Assembly (NCBI GenBank): GCA_017308135.1
Contig: JAFKFM010000015.1
Coordinates: 62,001 to 126,000 of the forward strand
DNA: 64,000 nt
Origin: Alphaproteobacteria bacterium
Lineage (GTDB): Bacteria > Pseudomonadota > Alphaproteobacteria > CACIAM-22H2
Reading direction: 5' to 3'
Each line of letters starts with the position of its first letter. The first letter of the stretch is position 1. The notes below the pieces were generated by a model. It was not told the DNA's origin. It ran no database searches and was given only the letters and a program-made list of their open reading frames with translations. The position numbers and the translations under genes were made by a program. Of the stretch, positions 51,947 through 61,354 are shown one piece after another.

Positions 51947-54916
51947 ATGAATCGGCACGAAAACGAATTGCGCGACGCCGCGACGCGCGGCGACTGGGCG
52001 GCGGCGGTCGCGGCGGGCGACGCGTGGATCGCGGAAGAACCCGATCACGCGCCCGCGCACGCGCTGGCAGGCTACGCGGTCGAACATACCGGCGATATCG
52101 CGCGCGCTTGCGCCATGTACGAAACCGCGCTGCTTCTCGATCCGACGATCGACAACGTGCGCGCCAACCGCGCCGCATTGCTCGTCGGCCTTGGCAGATT
52201 CGACGAAGCGGGCGACGAAGTCGATGCCGTACTTCTACGCGTGCCCGATCATGCGCTCGCCACCGCCATCGCCGCCCATTTGGCGGGCAGTCGTGCCGTT
52301 TCGGCAACAGAGCGCGGCCGCGCCTTGGCGGCGAAGGGCGATCTCGCGGGTGCGCGTGTGGAGTTCGAACGCGCGATGCATTTCGCGCCCGACGATCAGG
52401 GCGTGCGCTTGAACTACGGCCGCATCCTGCGGCGCCTCGGCAAGAGCGACGAAGCGCGCGGCGTGTTCGCGACGGCGGCGGCGCAGGACCCCGCCGATCC
52501 CGTTCCGCTCGCCGAGTTGCTGATGCTCGCGCGCGACATTGCCGATTGGCGCGAAACCGAAACGCTGGAAGCCGAATTGCGTTTGCGCATCGACGGCGGA
52601 TCGGTGCTGCCGCCCTTCGTCGGCTTCTTCCTCGATCTCGATCCCGGCACTTCGCGCGACATGGCCGAACGTTGGGCGCGCCGCCAAGCGCCGGTGACGC
52701 GCGTGGCGCTCGAACCGTCGGCCGGCGGCAAACTAAGGATCGGCTATCTCTCCGAACATTTCCGCCGCCACGCGACGACGCATTTGCTGGCGGAGGTGTT
52801 GGAGCAACACGATCGCTCGAAGATCGAGCTCTTCCTTTATTCCTACGGACCCGACGACCGCAGCGCCGAGCGCGCGCGCATCGCCGCCGCCGGAGATTTC
52901 GTCGATATCGCCGCCCTCGACGACGACGCGGCAGCGGCACGTATTGCGAACGATAAACTCGACGTGCTGGTCGATCTGATGGGCTATGTCGAGCGCAACC
53001 GTTTCGGCATCGTCCGGCGCAAGCCCGCCCCGGTGATCGTCGAATTTCTCGGCTATCCGGCGACGACCGGCGATGCTTGCGTCGATTGGGTTCTCGCCGA
53101 TCCGACGACGATCCCGCCGGGCGCGGAGGATGGCTGGACCGAGCGCGTCTGGCGCTTACCACATAGCTATCAGCCCAACGACCGGAAGCGCCCGGTCGCC
53201 GCGATCCCCACGCGCCTTGAGGCGGGCCTGCCCGAACGCGGCTTCGTCTATTGCTGCTTCAACCATGTCTGGAAGCTGACGCCTTCCGTGTTCGACGGGT
53301 GGCTGCGCATTCTCGCCGCCGTGCCGGACAGCGTGCTGTGGCTGATGGACGGTCCCGCCGCCGCGAATTTGCGCGTGCGCGCGAAGGCGCAACGGATCGA
53401 TCCCGCACGCCTTGTCTTCGCCCCGCCTTTGCCGCTCGACAAGCACCTCGCGCGCCTGTCGCTCGCCGATCTCGTACTCGACACGCATCCTTATGGCGCG
53501 CATACGACGGCGTCGGACGCGCTCTGGGTCGGCGTGCCGATCCTGACGGCCATGCGCGAAGCCTTCCCCGCGCGCGTTGCCGCGTCGCTGGCCAAAGCGG
53601 CGGGTCAAGCGGGCGGCATCGTCGCACCCGACGACTACGAATCCGAAGCGATCGCGCTGGCAAGCGATCCCGCGAAGCTCGCCGCGCTGAAGGCTTCGCT
53701 GGCGAACCGCGCGTCGTCGCCGTTGTTCGATCCCGCCGCGATGGCGCATGCGCTGGAAGACGCTTACGCGAAGATGCGCGACGGCGTTCCCGCGACGCCG
53801 CGTATCGAGGTGAAGCCCGCACCGTTGAATATTTGCTTCGTCGATCCGTCGGATTTGGATTTCCGGCCCGACACGCCGGATCACCAAGCCCTCGGCGGCT
53901 CGCAATCGGGCTTCGCGTATCTCGCAAGGCGCCTTGCCGCGCGCGGCCATCGCGTCACCACGCTGACCGCGACGACGCAGCCCGGCATGGTCGATGGCGT
54001 GACGGCCGAAAGCCATGGCGGCGACCCCGCCGAGGCGCTGGCCGGCCGGCGCTTCGACGCGACGATCGTCTTGAACGACGCCGGGCCAGGCCGGGCTTTG
54101 CGCGAGGCCTTGCCCGATCGCGCCAAGCTGCTGCTGTGGACGCAGCATGCCCACGACCAGCCGGCAATGTTCGCGCTGTCGGATCCGTCGCCCTGGGATT
54201 TGGTCGTCGCGATTTCCGATTGGCACCGCGCCAAGATGATCGAGACCTATCGCCTCGATCCCGCCGCCACGCGCATCCGCCGCAACGCGATCGCACCGGT
54301 GTTCGAGGATATCGAATTCGGCACCGGCGACGCGCCCGCGCGTCTCGTCTACACCTCGACGCCGTTCCGCGGGCTGACGGTGCTGCTGGGCGTGTTCCCG
54401 CGTATCCGCGACATGTTCCCCGGCACAACGCTGGACGTTTTCTCCAGCCTCGCCGTCTATCAGGTCGCCGCCAAGGACGATCCTTTCGCGCAGCTTGCGC
54501 AGTATGTCCGCGACATGCCGGGTGTGAATCTGCGCGGCTCGATCCCGCAACGCGATCTGGCGCGGGAACTCGCGCGCGCGGATTTCCTCGCCTATCCGTC
54601 CGTCTTCGCGGAGACGGGCTGCATCGCCGCAATGGAAGCCGTCGCCGCCGGACTCGACGTGGTGTCGAGCCGCTTGGGCGCGCTGCCGGAAGCGACGATG
54701 GGATTCGGCAAGCTCGCCGCCATCGACCCCGTCAAACTCGGCGACGACGCCTTCGTGCGCCGCTATCTGGAAATCCTGGCGGCCGCGATCGACGCACGCA
54801 AGCGCGAACCCGCCAAATGGCGCGCGGAGCGCGCGCATGCCGCAAAGGCGATGCGCGAAGAAGGCACTTGGGCGCGGCGCGCCCTGGAATGGGAACGCCT
54901 CCTCGTCGCGCTCTAA
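51947..54916 (+). CDS. TPR-GT41 (OGT/SPINDLY-like)-GT4 fusion glycosyltransferase
   Basis: A 989-residue cytoplasmic protein in three parts. Residues 10-200 are TPR-like helices (AHALAGYAVEHTGDIARACAM region). Residues about 245-600 are a GT41 catalytic domain: GKLRIGYLSEHFRRHATTH, EFLGYPATTGD and DTHPYGAHTTASDALWVG near 512 are hallmarks of bacterial O-GlcNAc-transferase-like enzymes. From about 626 a second GT-B enzyme begins (ALGGSQSGFAYLARRLAARG), with a GT4-type donor site YPSVFAETGCIAAMEA. Such enzymes glycosylate flagellin or other surface proteins. Two transferase domains in one chain could add two sugars in turn. No flagellar gene is nearby. Confidence 0.85.
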   Translation: MNRHENELRDAATRGDWAAAVAAGDAWIAEEPDHAPAHALAGYAVEHTGDIARACAMYETALLLDPTIDNVRANRAALLVGLGRFDEAGDEVDAVLLRVPDHALATAIAAHLAGSRAVSATERGRALAAKGDLAGARVEFERAMHFAPDDQGVRLNYGRILRRLGKSDEARGVFATAAAQDPADPVPLAELLMLARDIADWRETETLEAELRLRIDGGSVLPPFVGFFLDLDPGTSRDMAERWARRQAPVTRVALEPSAGGKLRIGYLSEHFRRHATTHLLAEVLEQHDRSKIELFLYSYGPDDRSAERARIAAAGDFVDIAALDDDAAAARIANDKLDVLVDLMGYVERNRFGIVRRKPAPVIVEFLGYPATTGDACVDWVLADPTTIPPGAEDGWTERVWRLPHSYQPNDRKRPVAAIPTRLEAGLPERGFVYCCFNHVWKLTPSVFDGWLRILAAVPDSVLWLMDGPAAANLRVRAKAQRIDPARLVFAPPLPLDKHLARLSLADLVLDTHPYGAHTTASDALWVGVPILTAMREAFPARVAASLAKAAGQAGGIVAPDDYESEAIALASDPAKLAALKASLANRASSPLFDPAAMAHALEDAYAKMRDGVPATPRIEVKPAPLNICFVDPSDLDFRPDTPDHQALGGSQSGFAYLARRLAARGHRVTTLTATTQPGMVDGVTAESHGGDPAEALAGRRFDATIVLNDAGPGRALREALPDRAKLLLWTQHAHDQPAMFALSDPSPWDLVVAISDWHRAKMIETYRLDPAATRIRRNAIAPVFEDIEFGTGDAPARLVYTSTPFRGLTVLLGVFPRIRDMFPGTTLDVFSSLAVYQVAAKDDPFAQLAQYVRDMPGVNLRGSIPQRDLARELARADFLAYPSVFAETGCIAAMEAVAAGLDVVSSRLGALPEATMGFGKLAAIDPVKLGDDAFVRRYLEILAAAIDARKREPAKWRAERAHAAKAMREEGTWARRALEWERLLVAL

Positions 54917-55623
54917 GCGTCCGTGGTTTCGTCCAGCGCGTAACCGGCCGAGCGCACCGTGCGGATCAAGTCGAGTTCGCCCGGCGCGTTGATTGCCTTG
55001 CGCAAGCGGCGGATATGCACGTCGACCGTACGCGGCTCGACATAGATGTCGCGGCCCCACACGGCGTCGAGCAATTGCTCGCGGCTATAAACCCGGCCCG
55101 GGCGCTCCAGCAGGAAGCGCAGCAGGCGGAATTCCGTCGGGCCGAGATGGATCGATCTTCCGTCGCGCAGCACGCGATGGGCGGACAGATCCATCACCAG
55201 CCCGCCGAAGGTCAGCAGATCCTGCGCCGAGGACGGCTTCGCGCGGCGCAGCACCGCGCGCACCCGCGCGATCAGCTCCGACGGGCTGAACGGCTTGGCG
55301 ACGTAATCGTCGGCGCCCACTTCCAGGCCGCGCACGCGGTCGGCTTCCTCGCCGCGCGCCGTCAGCATGATGATCGGCAGATCGCGGGTTTCCGATTTGC
55401 GGCGCAGCTGGCGGCAAACTTCGAGGCCGGAGACATGCGGCAGCATCCAATCGAGGACAACCAAATCGGGTTTGGATTCCGCGATCGACACCAAGGCGGC
55501 TTCGCCGTCGGTGGCCGTCGTGACGCGAAACCCCTCTTTCTCGAAATTGTAGCGCAGCAGTTCGACGAGGGCGGCTTCGTCCTCGACGACGGTCAGATGC
55601 GGTTTCGCGGTCGCTTCTTTCAT
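54913..55623 (-). CDS. phoB: Phosphate response regulator PhoB
   Basis: A 236-residue OmpR-family regulator. The receiver domain has phospho-acceptor D58 (LVVLDWMLPHVSG) and KPFSPSELIARV; the winged helix has LGPTEFRLLRFLLERPGRVYSREQLLD and EPRTVDVHIRRLRKAI. It follows phoU with an ATGA overlap, the usual pst-pho order. It should bind the candidate PHO boxes at 15192 and 61109. No phoR gene is in the window. Its TAG overlaps the convergent glycosyltransferase stop by four bases. Confidence 0.95.
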   Translation of the reverse strand: MKEATAKPHLTVVEDEAALVELLRYNFEKEGFRVTTATDGEAALVSIAESKPDLVVLDWMLPHVSGLEVCRQLRRKSETRDLPIIMLTARGEEADRVRGLEVGADDYVAKPFSPSELIARVRAVLRRAKPSSAQDLLTFGGLVMDLSAHRVLRDGRSIHLGPTEFRLLRFLLERPGRVYSREQLLDAVWGRDIYVEPRTVDVHIRRLRKAINAPGELDLIRTVRSAGYALDETTDA

Positions 55624-56339
55624 TGCGCCCCCTCGGCACCCACCGTGGAGAACGACGTCCCATCGCCTTTGGGACGTTCGCCGGCCAGCGGCACGCCTTT
55701 GACGAGATAGTGGATCGTTTCCGCGATATTGGTCGCGTGATCGCCGATACGTTCGATGTTTTTGGCGATGAACAGAAGATGGGTGGACCCGGTGATGTTG
55801 CGCGGATCCTCCATCATGTAGGTCACGAGTTCGCGGAACAGCGAGCCGTGCATTTCGTCGAGTTCTTCGTCGCGGTTCCACACCGCGACCGCCTTGGCGA
55901 CGTCGCGCGCGGCGAAGGCGTCGAGCACGTCCTTCAGCATTTCGCGCACCACCGTTCCCATGCGCGGGATCGCGTGCACGGGGCGCAGGATCGGCAACTG
56001 GGCGAGCGCCACGGCGCGTTTGGCGACGTTCTTGGCGTAATCGGCCGAGCGCTCGAGATCGCCCGCGATGCGCAAACTGCCGAGCACCAAGCGCAAATCG
56101 CTGGCGACCGGCTGGCGCAGCGCCATCACGCGCACGACTTGTTCGCCGATTTCGCGTTCGAGTTCGTCGACCCGCGCGTCGGAACGCACGGTGCGCGTGG
56201 CGAGTTCCGCGTCGCGCGAGGAAACCGCCTCGATCGCGCCGGCGAGCTCGGCCTCGACCAGCCCGCCCATACGCGCGAGCAGCCCGGTAAGGCGGTTGAG
56301 TTCCTCGTCGTAGGAACGGACGATGTGATCGTTACCCAT
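55620..56339 (-). CDS. phoU: Phosphate-signalling protein PhoU
   Basis: A 239-residue helical-bundle regulator linking the Pst transporter to PhoR/PhoB. Two PhoU repeats are visible, with metal-binding type segments LRIAGDLERSADYAKNVAKR and LLFIAKNIERIGDHATNIAE. The ATG at 56339 (MGNDHIVRSYDEELN) follows PstB by 20 bases. A long in-frame extension into pstB is rejected. Confidence 0.96.
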   Translation of the reverse strand: MGNDHIVRSYDEELNRLTGLLARMGGLVEAELAGAIEAVSSRDAELATRTVRSDARVDELEREIGEQVVRVMALRQPVASDLRLVLGSLRIAGDLERSADYAKNVAKRAVALAQLPILRPVHAIPRMGTVVREMLKDVLDAFAARDVAKAVAVWNRDEELDEMHGSLFRELVTYMMEDPRNITGSTHLLFIAKNIERIGDHATNIAETIHYLVKGVPLAGERPKGDGTSFSTVGAEGAQ

Positions 56340-56359
56340 TTGTCGTCTCCCCCCGGAAC

Positions 56360-57190
56360 TCAGCCGTAGCGGCCAGTAATATAGCCCTGCGTGCGCTCGT
56401 CGCGGGGATTCGTGAAGATGGCGGCGGTATCGTCCTCCTCGACCAGCGTGCCGAGATGGAAGAACGCCGTGCGCTGCGATACGCGCGCCGCCTGCTGCAT
56501 GTTGTGGGTCACGATAACGATGGTGAAATTCGCGCGAAGTTCGTCGATCAGCGTCTCGACATGCGCGGTCGCGATGGGATCGAGCGCCGAGCACGGCTCG
56601 TCCATCAGGATCACCTCGGGACTGACCGCGATCGCCCGCGCGATGCAAAGGCGCTGCTGCTGGCCGCCGGAAAGTCCCGTACCGGACTCGTTGAGACGAT
56701 CTTTCACCTCGTCCCACAAACCGGCGCCGCGCAACGACCGCTCGACGATGACGTCGAAATCGGCCTTGGTTTTGGCGATGCCGTGGATGCGGGGGCCGTA
56801 GATGATGTTCTCGTAGATGGACTTGGGGAACGGGTTCGGTTTCTGGAACACCATGCCGACCCGCGCGCGCAGTTGAACGACGTCGATCCGCGGATCGTAG
56901 ATGTCGTCGCCGCCGATCTTGATCGAACCGCTGACCCGGGCCGACGCCACGGTGTCGTTCATGCGATTCAAGCAGCGCAAGAAGGTCGACTTGCCGCAAC
57001 CCGACGGTCCGATGAAGGCCGTCACCTGGTTCTCGCGGATGTCGATATCGACCGACTTCAACGCCTGTTTGGCGCCATAGAACACCTTGACGTCCCGGCA
57101 CTCGATCTTGACCGGAAACCGGCTTCCGGCCGCGACGGCGGTCCCCATGCTCGACACGGTTCCAGCCGATTCCAACTGATTGATGTCCAT
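56360..57190 (-). CDS. pstB: Phosphate ABC transporter ATPase
   Basis: A 276-residue ATPase with Walker [26 protein letters not shown], signature [15 protein letters not shown], Walker [13 protein letters not shown] and [12 protein letters not shown], all diagnostic of PstB. The N-terminal 25 residues are a nonconserved extension. The start follows the pstA stop by 5 bases. Confidence 0.97.
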   Translation of the reverse strand: MDINQLESAGTVSSMGTAVAAGSRFPVKIECRDVKVFYGAKQALKSVDIDIRENQVTAFIGPSGCGKSTFLRCLNRMNDTVASARVSGSIKIGGDDIYDPRIDVVQLRARVGMVFQKPNPFPKSIYENIIYGPRIHGIAKTKADFDVIVERSLRGAGLWDEVKDRLNESGTGLSGGQQQRLCIARAIAVSPEVILMDEPCSALDPIATAHVETLIDELRANFTIVIVTHNMQQAARVSQRTAFFHLGTLVEEDDTAAIFTNPRDERTQGYITGRYG

Positions 57191-57195
57191 GATTC

Positions 57196-58524
57196 CTACC
57201 ACCGCCGTTCGAATTTTTTGCGCAGCCAGATCGCCGTTCCGTTCATGACGAGCATGAACGCGAGCAAGACCATGATCGCCGCCGACGTCTTCTCGACGAA
57301 CCCGCGCTCGGGATTGTCGGCCCACATGAAAATCTGAACCGGAAGCACGGTCGCGGCGTCGAGCGCGCCGCCGGGCACGTCCGTGATGAAGGCGACCATG
57401 CCGATCATCAGCAGCGGCGCCGTTTCGCCCAGCGCATGGGCCATCGTGATGATCGTGCCGGTCAGAATTCCGGGCATCGCCAGCGGGATCACGTGATGGA
57501 AGATCATCTGCATCTTCGACGCGCCGATCCCCAGCGCGCCCTCGCGGATCGACGGGGGCACGGCCTTGATCGCCGCGCGCGCCGCGATGATCACGGTCGG
57601 CAAGCTCATCAATGCGAGCACGAAGCCGCCGACGAGCGGCGTCGAGCGCGGCATGCCGAAGAAGCCGATGAAAACGGCGAGGCCGAGCAACCCGAACACG
57701 ATCGACGGCACCGCCGCGAGATTGTTGATGTTGACCTCGACGATCTCCGTGAACCAGTTTTTCGGCGCGTATTCCTCGAGATAGACCGCCGCCATGATGC
57801 CCAGCGGGAACGCGAGAACGAAACAAATCGCCAGAGTGAAGATCGATCCGACGACGCCGCCCAGGACGCCCACCATCTCCGGATCTCGGCTGTCGGCGCC
57901 GGTGAGGAAACGGGGATGGAAGAGAACCGAGAGCGAGGCCGATTTCTTCAGGTCGGAAATCCACGCGATCTGACGATCGGTCAAGCGACCGCCGCTGCGT
58001 TCGTCGGCGCCGACATGGCCTTTGACGTACATGTCGACATCGGAATGCGCGAGCAGCCAAACCGCCTGCTTTCGCCCGATCAGCGAAGGATCGGCGACGA
58101 CCATGTCGCGCAGCTGGACCTCGGCGCCGGAGCCGAACAATCCTTCGAGCAGCCGCTGACCGTCGCGATCGGTCACGTCGGACCATTTGCGATCGAGGGC
58201 GTCGAAGAGCACGGCGCGATAATCGCCGCCCATCAAACGCTGGCGTTCGACCGTGCCCGCGGGCGCGATGTTGTCGGGCGAGAACTCGACCTCGATCTTG
58301 ATATGGGTCTGCTGAAAGGCCGTATAGCCCTGCGAGACGATCGACCAGAGCAGAACGATCAGCGCAAGACCGGAGAAGACGATCGCGGCGATGCCGAATG
58401 CGCGGAACCGCGCTTCGGCCGCGTAGCGCCGCTTCAAATGCCGGCGGGCGGCATCGCTGGAGTGGTACGCCGGCGAAGCGAAGGTTGCCGGGGTCTCGCG
58501 GCCGTTGGCGGTCACGTCACTCAT
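57196..58524 (-). CDS. pstA: Phosphate ABC transporter permease, long form
   Basis: A 442-residue PstA, longer than the roughly 300 residues of enteric PstA because of a large periplasmic insert (about 65-210) between the first helix and the permease core. The core carries [19 protein letters not shown] and the EAA loop [24 protein letters not shown]. Long forms are common in alphaproteobacteria. It overlaps pstC by 8 bases. Confidence 0.94.
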   Translation of the reverse strand: MSDVTANGRETPATFASPAYHSSDAARRHLKRRYAAEARFRAFGIAAIVFSGLALIVLLWSIVSQGYTAFQQTHIKIEVEFSPDNIAPAGTVERQRLMGGDYRAVLFDALDRKWSDVTDRDGQRLLEGLFGSGAEVQLRDMVVADPSLIGRKQAVWLLAHSDVDMYVKGHVGADERSGGRLTDRQIAWISDLKKSASLSVLFHPRFLTGADSRDPEMVGVLGGVVGSIFTLAICFVLAFPLGIMAAVYLEEYAPKNWFTEIVEVNINNLAAVPSIVFGLLGLAVFIGFFGMPRSTPLVGGFVLALMSLPTVIIAARAAIKAVPPSIREGALGIGASKMQMIFHHVIPLAMPGILTGTIITMAHALGETAPLLMIGMVAFITDVPGGALDAATVLPVQIFMWADNPERGFVEKTSAAIMVLLAFMLVMNGTAIWLRKKFERRW

Positions 58525-59890
58525 ATTGTTCCCTGTAGCGCTGGACGACCTTGAGGGCCACGAGATTGAGGGACAGCGTCACGACGAACAGCACGAAGCC
58601 GAGCGCGAACGACGCCAAGGTTTTGGGGCTGTCGAATTCCGCTTCGCCGGTCAGCAGCGCCGAAATGTAGACCGTCACCGTGGTGACGGATTCGAACGGA
58701 TTCAGCGTGGTGTTGGCGGCCAGTCCCGCCGCCATCACGACGATCATGGTTTCGCCCAGCGCTTTCGAGAAGGCGAGAATGACCGACGCCATGATGCCCG
58801 GCAGCGCCGCCGGCAGCAGCACGCGCAACGTCGTTTCGGATTTGGTGGCGCCGAGCGCGTAGGAGCCGTCGCGCATCGTCTGCGGCACGGCGTTGATCAC
58901 GTCGTCGGAAAGGGACGATACGAAGGGGATCAACATCACACCCATGACGATCCCGGCGGCGAGCGCGCTTTGCGCGGCGACGTCGAGACCGAAGAAGAGG
59001 CCGACATCGCGCACCGCCGGAGCCACCGTCAACGCCGCGAAGAAGCCGTAGACGACGGTCGGAATGCCCGCGAGAACCTCCAGCGCCGGTTTCCCCCATG
59101 CGCGCACGCTCTTGGGCGCGTATTCGGTCATGTAGACGGCGGTCATCAATCCGATCGGCACCGCCGTCAGCATCGCGATCGTCGCGATCAACATCGTACC
59201 GACGAACAACGGCACCGCGCCGAAGGAACCCGAAGCGCCAACCTGGTCGGGGCGGATCGCCATCATCGGCGACCATTGCGTGCTGAACAGGAATTCGACC
59301 GGCGAGACCTTCAGGAAGAAAGCGATCGACTCGAAGAGCAGCGAAAGCACGATCCCGATCGTCGTCATCACCGCGATGATCGACGCGATCATGAAGAAAA
59401 TCTCCATCGTCCGCTCGACCGCGTTGCGCGCGCGGAATCCGGTGGAGATGCGCGAGCGCCCATAGGCCAATCCCAGCATCGCCACCGCGAGAACGACCAC
59501 CCAGAAGGCCGCGCCGGCGATCAGCATCAGCCAACGATAATGCTCGACCGCCTTGGCGATATCCTTCGAGTCGGCGCCGATTTGCGTAACGCCCGCCGCC
59601 GCGTTGCGAATTTCCGAAACCAACAGGCCGACATCGCCCGCGAGCAGTTCCGGAGGGAGGCTGCGGATAACCAGAACTTCGACGACCGGCCCTTGCAGCG
59701 CGATCCAGAGGACCAAAATCAAAAGGCTGGGAACGCCGCACCAAAGCACGACGTACCAGCCATGGAACGAACTCAAGGAATGAAGCGGTTGGCGCTTGAT
59801 CGCCGACGCCTTCACGGCCGCCGCACGCCCCATGTAATAGCCGGCCACCGATAGGGCCAGCAGAACCACGAAAATCAGACTAAGCGACAT
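58517..59890 (-). CDS. pstC: Phosphate ABC transporter permease, long form
   Basis: A 457-residue PstC with an N-terminal two-helix extension (about 1-140) before the permease core. The core has GIPTVVYGFFAALTVAP and EAA region MRDGSYALGATKSETTLRVLLPAA. The ATG at 59890 gives MSLSLIFVVLLAL; an ATG 24 bases upstream is possible but closer to the hairpin that separates pstS and pstC. Confidence 0.95.
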   Translation of the reverse strand: MSLSLIFVVLLALSVAGYYMGRAAAVKASAIKRQPLHSLSSFHGWYVVLWCGVPSLLILVLWIALQGPVVEVLVIRSLPPELLAGDVGLLVSEIRNAAAGVTQIGADSKDIAKAVEHYRWLMLIAGAAFWVVVLAVAMLGLAYGRSRISTGFRARNAVERTMEIFFMIASIIAVMTTIGIVLSLLFESIAFFLKVSPVEFLFSTQWSPMMAIRPDQVGASGSFGAVPLFVGTMLIATIAMLTAVPIGLMTAVYMTEYAPKSVRAWGKPALEVLAGIPTVVYGFFAALTVAPAVRDVGLFFGLDVAAQSALAAGIVMGVMLIPFVSSLSDDVINAVPQTMRDGSYALGATKSETTLRVLLPAALPGIMASVILAFSKALGETMIVVMAAGLAANTTLNPFESVTTVTVYISALLTGEAEFDSPKTLASFALGFVLFVVTLSLNLVALKVVQRYREQYE

Positions 59891-59920
59891 TTGTCGTACT
59901 TCCCCCGAAGGCACGAAACC

Positions 59921-59946
59921 GGCGGGACGGCGCGAACCGTCCCGCC
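59921..59946 (-). terminator. Hairpin between pstS and pstC (partial terminator or RNA stabiliser)
   Basis: A perfect 10-pair stem GGCGGGACGG / CCGTCCCGCC with a six-base loop lies just after the pstS stop; on the minus strand it is followed by GGTTTCG, not a full T-tract. Binding-protein genes often have such a hairpin to keep their transcript more abundant than that of the permease genes. Confidence 0.65.
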
Positions 59947-59957
59947 GCGTCGCAGAC

Positions 59958-61004
59958 TTACATCAGGTTGAGGTTGGTCAAGCTTTGCACCGTCGAGCGC
60001 TGCGCGTCGCGATCGGCGGGCGGCAACGTGATCAAACCGCGCGAGGCGAGATAGCCGCGCTGACCCACCGCACGCTCGGAAGCGTATTCGGTCACGAACT
60101 CGCGAAGGCCGGGGATCACCCCGACATGCGCCTTCTTGACGTAGATGTACATCGAGCGCGACACCGGATACTTGCCGTCGGCGATGTTCTCGAACGTCGG
60201 CGCGACGCCGTCGACGGTTTTGCCTTCGATGCGGTCGCGGTTCTGATCGAGGAACGAGTAGCCGAAGATGCCGAAAGCGCCCGGTGCGCCCGTCGTCAGA
60301 CGCTGAACGATCAGATTGTCGTTCTCGCCCGCTTCGACGAACTTGCCGTCTTCGCGGACTTGCTGGCAGCGGCGGTTACGCTCGGCGGCGTCGGTGATCG
60401 CCTTGATCTCCGGCACGTTCTTGCAGCCTTCGAGCAGCACGAGCTCGTTGAACGAGTCGCGCGTGCCGGACGTCGGGGGCGGCCCCATCGCTTCGATCGC
60501 GATGCTCGGCAGCGACGGATCGACTTGGTTCCACGACGCGTAGGGATTACGCACCCACTGGCCGTTGACCGGCACTTCGCGGGCGAGGCCCTTCCAGAAA
60601 TGCTCACGCGTCAGATTGATCGCCGGCGAACCGCGGCGGACGGCCATCACGATGCCGTCGAAGCCGATTTTCAGTTCCGTGATCTCTGTGACGCCGTTTT
60701 GCTTGCAGGTCGCGAATTCCGACGCCGTCATGCGGCGCGACGCGTTCGCGATGTCGGGCTGGGTGACGCCGACGCCCTGGCAGAACGCGCGGATACCCGC
60801 GCCCGTGCCGATCGATTCGACGATCGGCGCGCGGAACTGGCCGCCGCGCGCGAACTGCTCGGCCACGGCCGAGGTGAACGGGAAAACCGTCGACGAACCA
60901 ACGACGCGGATCTGATCGCGCGCTTGCTGGGCGTTCGCGGCGCCGGCGGCGGCGAGGATCGCGGCCGTCGCAGCGAGGACGAGGAATTTCGATTTGGACT
61001 TCAA
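59958..61004 (-). CDS. pstS: Periplasmic phosphate-binding protein
   Basis: A 348-residue high-affinity phosphate receptor. The signal peptide (KSKSKFLVLAATAAILAAA...ANAQQ) covers about 30 residues; the mature protein begins RDQIRVVGSSTVFPFTSAVAE, and SGTRDSFNELV is a phosphate-binding loop. The start is TTG at 61004, with AAAGGAGG 5 bases upstream; no ATG lies near, and the frame further upstream is noncoding in character. It heads the pstSCAB-phoUB operon. Confidence 0.93.
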   Translation of the reverse strand: MKSKSKFLVLAATAAILAAAGAANAQQARDQIRVVGSSTVFPFTSAVAEQFARGGQFRAPIVESIGTGAGIRAFCQGVGVTQPDIANASRRMTASEFATCKQNGVTEITELKIGFDGIVMAVRRGSPAINLTREHFWKGLAREVPVNGQWVRNPYASWNQVDPSLPSIAIEAMGPPPTSGTRDSFNELVLLEGCKNVPEIKAITDAAERNRRCQQVREDGKFVEAGENDNLIVQRLTTGAPGAFGIFGYSFLDQNRDRIEGKTVDGVAPTFENIADGKYPVSRSMYIYVKKAHVGVIPGLREFVTEYASERAVGQRGYLASRGLITLPPADRDAQRSTVQSLTNLNLM

Positions 61005-61092
61005 AGGAGCCTCCTTTGGCTTCGGGCCGGATGCGCCGCGACGGGGAATGTCTGGCGTGAACCCGGGCGGACCGTAGTCCCCGCTCGCGACG

Positions 61093-61126
61093 AAACTATT
61101 GAAGTTCGATTGCTGTTTTGTGACAG
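61093..61126 (-). promoter_or_regulatory. Candidate PHO box and -10 of the pst operon
   Basis: On the minus strand CTGTCACAAAA (61126-61116) is a near-perfect PhoB half-site unit, followed by a weaker unit CAGCAAT at 61115-61109 and, 10 bases later, a -10-like TAGTTT (61098-61093). The site is about 105 bases before the pstS TTG. Position and first unit are good, the second unit poor. The rest of the 350-base spacer holds no ORF I can support; a second GTCACAAAAA string lies near 61221 on the plus strand. Confidence 0.5.
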
Positions 61127-61354
61127 CGGCGGCGATCGCCCGAAATTCGTGCAACCGATTGCCTGGAAATGGAAAATTCCGACACCCGAAAGGGCGCGCC
61201 AAAAATCTTGCGCCGGCGCGGTCACAAAAATTCCGCCGCCCGAATACATACCCGGGGATGTGATTGCCTACCTATGCACGCCGGAAACCTTGCTCTGACG
61301 GCCTCCCCTGCCATACTAAGCGCCGTCAATCCCTTGCCGGACCACACTGATTCG

